Positions 63,101 to 64,000 of a stretch of DNA of 64,000 nucleotides are shown in pieces. How positions within the stretch are numbered: the first letter of the stretch is position 1; every line of letters starts with the position of its first letter. The stretch spans positions 176,587-240,586 of the forward strand of contig NZ_BOQP01000007.1 of assembly GCF_018332715.1 (NCBI RefSeq), written 5' to 3'. The DNA comes from Winogradskya consettensis. GTDB taxonomy: Bacteria > Actinomycetota > Actinomycetes > Mycobacteriales > Micromonosporaceae. The notes under the pieces were generated by a model. It saw nothing but the letters and a program-made list of their open reading frames with translations. It searched no databases and was not told the origin of the DNA. Both the position numbers and the translations under genes were made by a program.

Positions 63101-64000
63101 TCGGTCTCGGCGCTGACCCGGCACACGCCACCGCGGACCCGGAGGTGGCCCGCCCGCTGGATCTGACCGTCGACCGGGGCGAGGAGGCGCTCCTGCACAG
63201 TCTCCGCGAACGACGTGAGTTCCACGCGCTGCGAACGGTACGGCAGGTGTTCGACGGCATGCGATCCGAGCTGCCGACCGGCGCCCACGTTCCGCTCGAC
63301 CGGCAGAGCCTGTTCAACCGGATCCTGAACGGCCGTGTCACGGGTTTCTCGCGGGCCGGCGGGCAGAAGCTCATGGAACTCGAAGCGGGGGCGGTAACTC
63401 CCGTCCTGCTCGACAAGAAGCAGTACGTCGCGATCGGCACCGACCTGGCCGCACGCCCGGTGCTGCTCTCCGCGGGCGGCGCCCCGGACGCCCGGGTCGG
63501 CCTGCCTAAAGCCGGTGACATCGAGCTGCTACTCGCGGGACCACACCGCGACCTGCAGCAGGAGCGGTGGAACACCTACGCCGGCCCCACTCACGAGAAG
63601 ATCACCTACCGGAGTGGCTCCGGGTCCGGTCTCGAGTTCCTCAGCACCGTCAACCCGTGGCGCGGTATCGGCGGTGACTTCCTGACCAACTGCGTGCTCA
63701 CCGCCATCGGCACCGACATGAGCCTGCGGACCCGGGGCACCGAGAGGTTCCAGGTGCCGCCCTCGGAACCGCTCTCGCTCACCGACCTCGTCAACTACGC
63801 CAACGACTCATCGGGATCATTCCGCTTCGTACGCGCCACCGCCGGCGACGTGCGCCGGGCACTGGCCGGGGCACCCTCCTGGGAGCGTGGCATCGTCGCC
63901 GTCCCGGGGCGCCCCGGTCACGTCCTCAACGCCGTCCGGCTCGACGACGGTCCCGCGTTCCTCGACGGTCAGGTCGGGATGCGCGCCGAGCTGCCGGACG
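54115..64000 (+). CDS. Giant multidomain T7SS effector: OTU, three papain-like toxin and two DxD glycosyltransferase domains (continues past window)
   Basis: GTG 54115 (AGGAGA upstream); the frame stays open to the window end, over 3290 residues. 1 to about 300: CpnT-like helical WXG domain with a hydrophobic hairpin. About 345-735: Gly/Ser/Thr/Pro/Gln linker. About 740-970: OTU-type cysteine protease, DGDCFF (Asp756, Cys759) and RNHYRAL (His964). About 985-1125: papain-like toxin, Cys1005, His1092, Asp1107. About 1500-1760: TcdA/B-like glycosyltransferase, LLHSIWFGS and YSDGDN (Asp1636, Asp1638). About 1900-2030: second papain-like domain, Cys1920, His2003, Asp2018. About 2565-2800: second glycosyltransferase, IVHTIWYGS and LDADN (Asp2690, Asp2692). 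From about 3170: third papain-like domain, Cys3193, His3269, Asp3284. Segments 1130-1490 and 2050-2430 are unassigned. All catalytic residues are intact. The missing end probably holds more domains and the immunity gene lies beyond. Confidence 0.88.
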   Translation, partial: MPGLTIPDDPNYRWVYTAILAVSGEQFPKADEVELRAMRDELIQFVGDFISAGSNVSGLGAGALNNWFGSTAEGFQDSAGRITDGLPDVAVAAQQMSVDVGNFALDTEQTKYTIIIAMISTVIDVFMALASGFPYLVPGEIQIGGAVVRAIVKAFRARRITETGRHVPKAVEGAGTRGVRKEGSANWIVKGVKEIVEEGAEEGAENLAAQSIQVFEGNRHDINGSSVGVDIIVGGIAGGASSAAHKAIHKASPRAANSALGHGASGTIGELPVEYAAAAAMGGGTDGITPWATASSSFITSGLTQGAHDIGQAMGGNPRDSQGRPTAADFDHEAFIAEPTSPAGDGTATPPAGGTTVPPAGGTGNTATPRGTTGSGGTTGSGGTAGGSNGGGPAAPVGPAATAGAGGGSSPDRSNPSTSAGNGSAGNGTSSTGGGKGGSVDGTGAPSSTNGSGSGGEATGGAPTGGTGDAEGLRNDAPVSSGLEGFSNGSAPSATPAAATGGSAASGSPTTTNSTSTPTGPQGTTPGGTPNAAGNVPRGASTNVASTAPSAGMPSSTPSAGSAPTTGSSSGAPPTGAGSPTTAGSGVGTAGRPTAPSASNFGSVTTSTDAPTSSSQPSQTSQSSQPGQSSQANQPGQSNQPGQPGQPGTGRTPTGPATTPQAAASTAPTAPVESTGSTGSTQPGTSHGIVDSPRTAAAGSIVTSTEAPPGTAVGTPQLAKNPRQVAVPAKEPSADRPAEPPVLDPRGMWEQDVPDDGDCFFHAVLLSAREQNVTLPAWAPVLPPGVNHDRALARELRETAAANLDPGQLLVTPERWSLLAQVLHGANPAALNLPPDFTGAYLQDNHDEVLRNMRQALERTEQLADNPGLILEHPELIDQTDLGLSDADRDLAFRLLADEDPVAILRDTLRTEGSWNSVLGDDIPLVVAAMLGVDIRVDNSAAGGTIDATLGRPRLHVRRVGRNHYRALTPAEAPSDVTGEEAVKAYPWLNSVNPFRAEDAFALNCVITTIATDMALTEGVGHQAGGVDIPIGPADPRGLPESDLANYQEQTLGRSSVHTFDSLTAVRDVMRAAPRGSRGIVLLRGDDSTTSHSFNVVHDEHGVNFLDGQHGTLARRPGTVAEIVFLPLSAGIPVAETQPVTTLSGDRRAGAERRDQVPAPPASRSWLSKIRQIVVPQAGPSAPLQAETPAVPVTARPATARDALVQFAATWIGDSAVPGRRRSRGLSAVDRALSQWSTVHRDSPDETHLRAVLTTITDWRARKQGDGSGSVRGARMDLLQHHVEAALEEVRAQAVRAVDQAGGLRTTMVQTRGGIVTVEHDPSDQGRDVRLELVRSAIREVEAAGFDIPDLTVPGDVAVVEEFGRHLHRRASPRIYAELGTGVFPAGSPRVARPRDVVAEIFAAKVHGRVPNAEDQRMYETLGGPVPARADLGLDPFRVRAPLPLPGHLRSDSGGSLIDELRPDQLGALFRTLDLASAGGPDVERLPREPERVVSDGTREIPRLLHSIWFGSPLYDDGARNFRSTIRTNLAEAAAANPGYQVVLWTDASRAEFAALDTGTGARSPRAGQLAEMRDWARQHNIAIVNLWEAFNSESPMGMQTQTQTEIAKGVGSAYAMASDMARLEILHRFGGVYSDGDNRIGAVEEAVASTAGRDDGFALSQSGGRFNNSAMIAAAGSPTLGHYLTLVRHRYGLGYAQLLKHAYPTMWEASDELLNRGEARRPDGELYGERTYARDTEVVHRTGPSVKLYTRLANIAGPIGIVAGEVIVTESAGSWNDGFAQVTAEDVSLDPGRVRAAVVTLLHELERRGGGLSLAVVRPVLRTVPKALHEQLWEAMLTTTRDALAAAGRVPTWISTLGADLPGRSSHLLGSFFPGVRVFPVAGASNDAITHHEDPGPGLEFLRDVNPWHDIGGDFLTNCVLAAIGTDMSLETRGVQSFQVPPSEPLTLDFLVNYADDPVRNAPGPRLPARFVTTTARGVIDALEQAPPWERGFVVVPGEPDHVLNAVRLDDGPALIDGQRNKRVTLDPGTTVHFLALTNQVTVAGPGRAARSLAARKAGAAGLTIETPTRLHMPSWVTRGVLENFGDLATSPHARIVPGFLGNQPIFEVVTRPAVEAGVVTDDRVSSQDAAMDARQAVEALRNSRGLTITQALAGTRFTVTPAGASIRIGDQTSSLPEGTFRSYFTVSVPVDKILTVLEDPAVQVDPGKKGWDPDLARRHRDSQLPKAVKFGNAIAAMYDDDEATASLAGFMALTYLQFSALARDDTAGPAINFTAVASRTAMHAIRDGLPGDVRSWVDQNWSFLRKELMTTYFNSVGDEMERSSMEILVPTPAKSGGIHTFTLGEFLESAFHRDAERLIDQNQALGIRAHLTELETSVSDPSRPPHAVLEFREFIEGAPDIGMILESLDDLARDYPDITDTEPPDPETPPATPGNGSGTGWSPAGWARLAELWRDARQRHDTSRPPGTAVQDPGKEALFGSDPFGLRDLPAAPPFLADLDQNGLPTADLAALFDRIDLTGTDAAEHSTEWQKSEIWQAPSVRWAGEHPSRTAAQPVDLANAELPKIVHTIWYGSALDGTRPKALRIRAYIQKTVETARNAGLIPVLWTNLTREQFRSDDPGIAGMRQWAAEHQIRLVNVHEIFNAGSPLHLSAEFQLALSKGTGAGYAEAKDISLPEILYRFGGIGLDADNQLLNVSSIVDKFHTHGFAVEHQPRTDFINNSSMMFARGHPVARELIDMLKANYALPYAELAPYEHRTADAEEPQWQEYTANSRMRTRSIWERSGPDNLRSLIHAIGYADTDTIPKITGEDILMGGESSWQPALTPKVDRDHEEKTSAHDPEVTRAALRRAVTYLIRDLANRDGNLHLLAVEPLVEALPTAERAAAWEAIVGFVLSAPGLRQRVRTVTYRWFTIGMDTTEKEKVPTERIIELPASVLSALGVPAKPVAQRGPHRSWHRGALAVPVRLRGPAAPGESAGVDERQVLALAASAGSIGLGADPAHATADPEVARPLDLTVDRGEEALLHSLRERREFHALRTVRQVFDGMRSELPTGAHVPLDRQSLFNRILNGRVTGFSRAGGQKLMELEAGAVTPVLLDKKQYVAIGTDLAARPVLLSAGGAPDARVGLPKAGDIELLLAGPHRDLQQERWNTYAGPTHEKITYRSGSGSGLEFLSTVNPWRGIGGDFLTNCVLTAIGTDMSLRTRGTERFQVPPSEPLSLTDLVNYANDSSGSFRFVRATAGDVRRALAGAPSWERGIVAVPGRPGHVLNAVRLDDGPAFLDGQVGMRAELPD
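55954..56058 (+). repeat. Gln/Ser/Pro/Gly repeat tract in the effector linker
   Basis: Degenerate CAG-containing triplet and hexamer repeats coding for SSQ, NQPGQ and QPGQPG. This is a flexible hinge between the secretion domain and the first enzyme domain. Confidence 0.85.

Overview
The window is about 71-73% GC by eye, with GC-rich third positions, GTG starts, Tat and lipoprotein signals, an LPxTG-type anchor, an actinobacterial type VII secretion (ESX-like) locus and leaderless promoters. This points to a high-GC actinomycete. A soil Micromonosporaceae-type genome such as Actinoplanes is my best guess, by inference only. Coding density is high. No gap between genes exceeds about 230 bases, and I saw no rRNA, tRNA, CRISPR array or insertion sequence.

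Left part (1-13.1 kb). A leftward cluster encodes a 2465-residue RHS/YD-repeat secreted toxin. It ends in a HINT autoprocessing domain and a Cys/His-rich nuclease-like tip, and is followed 3 bases later by a small acidic candidate immunity protein. A secreted subtilisin-like protease and the start of a Tat-dependent Dyp-type peroxidase follow, also tightly spaced. Next come a small secreted protein, a Tat-secreted polysaccharide deacetylase, an SDR oxidoreductase divergent from a TetR regulator with three phased operators between them, and an N-terminally truncated Uma2-type protein.

Sugar region (13.1-31.1 kb). Two paralogous ROK repressors flank a carbohydrate-use cluster: GH36 alpha-galactosidase, CE7 acetyl esterase, GH95 alpha-fucosidase-type enzyme, an oligosaccharide ABC transporter (two permeases plus lipoprotein, no ATPase) and a secreted modular GH27 alpha-galactosidase. 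A near-identical 56-base promoter/operator block sits upstream of ROK1 and of the first permease, and a diverged version sits upstream of ROK2. The set fits removal of galactosyl, fucosyl and acetyl decorations from plant hemicellulose, with import of the products. A DUF4132 protein and an LPVTG-anchored ALF-repeat protein are embedded in this region.

Signalling (31.2-35.6 kb). A membrane GGDEF diguanylate cyclase with an intact I-site and two divergent membrane Ser/Thr kinases with extracellular sensor domains.

Type VII secretion and effector region (35.6-64 kb). A long leftward, mostly ATGA-coupled operon encodes two WXG100 proteins, two Esp-like or Pro-rich substrates, EccC, EccD, EccB, a protein with an ADP-ribosyltransferase-like C-terminus, a beta-helix/EccA-like AAA ATPase fusion and a membrane-anchored secreted protein. 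EccE and a membrane-anchored mycosin are not seen. Divergently, a YbaB-like protein and a WXG-like helical protein precede a giant open frame (54115 to beyond 64000, over 3290 residues). Its product combines a CpnT-like N-terminus, a long low-complexity linker, an OTU-type cysteine protease domain, three papain-like toxin domains and two TcdA/B-like DxD glycosyltransferase domains. This multi-warhead effector is the most striking object in the window.
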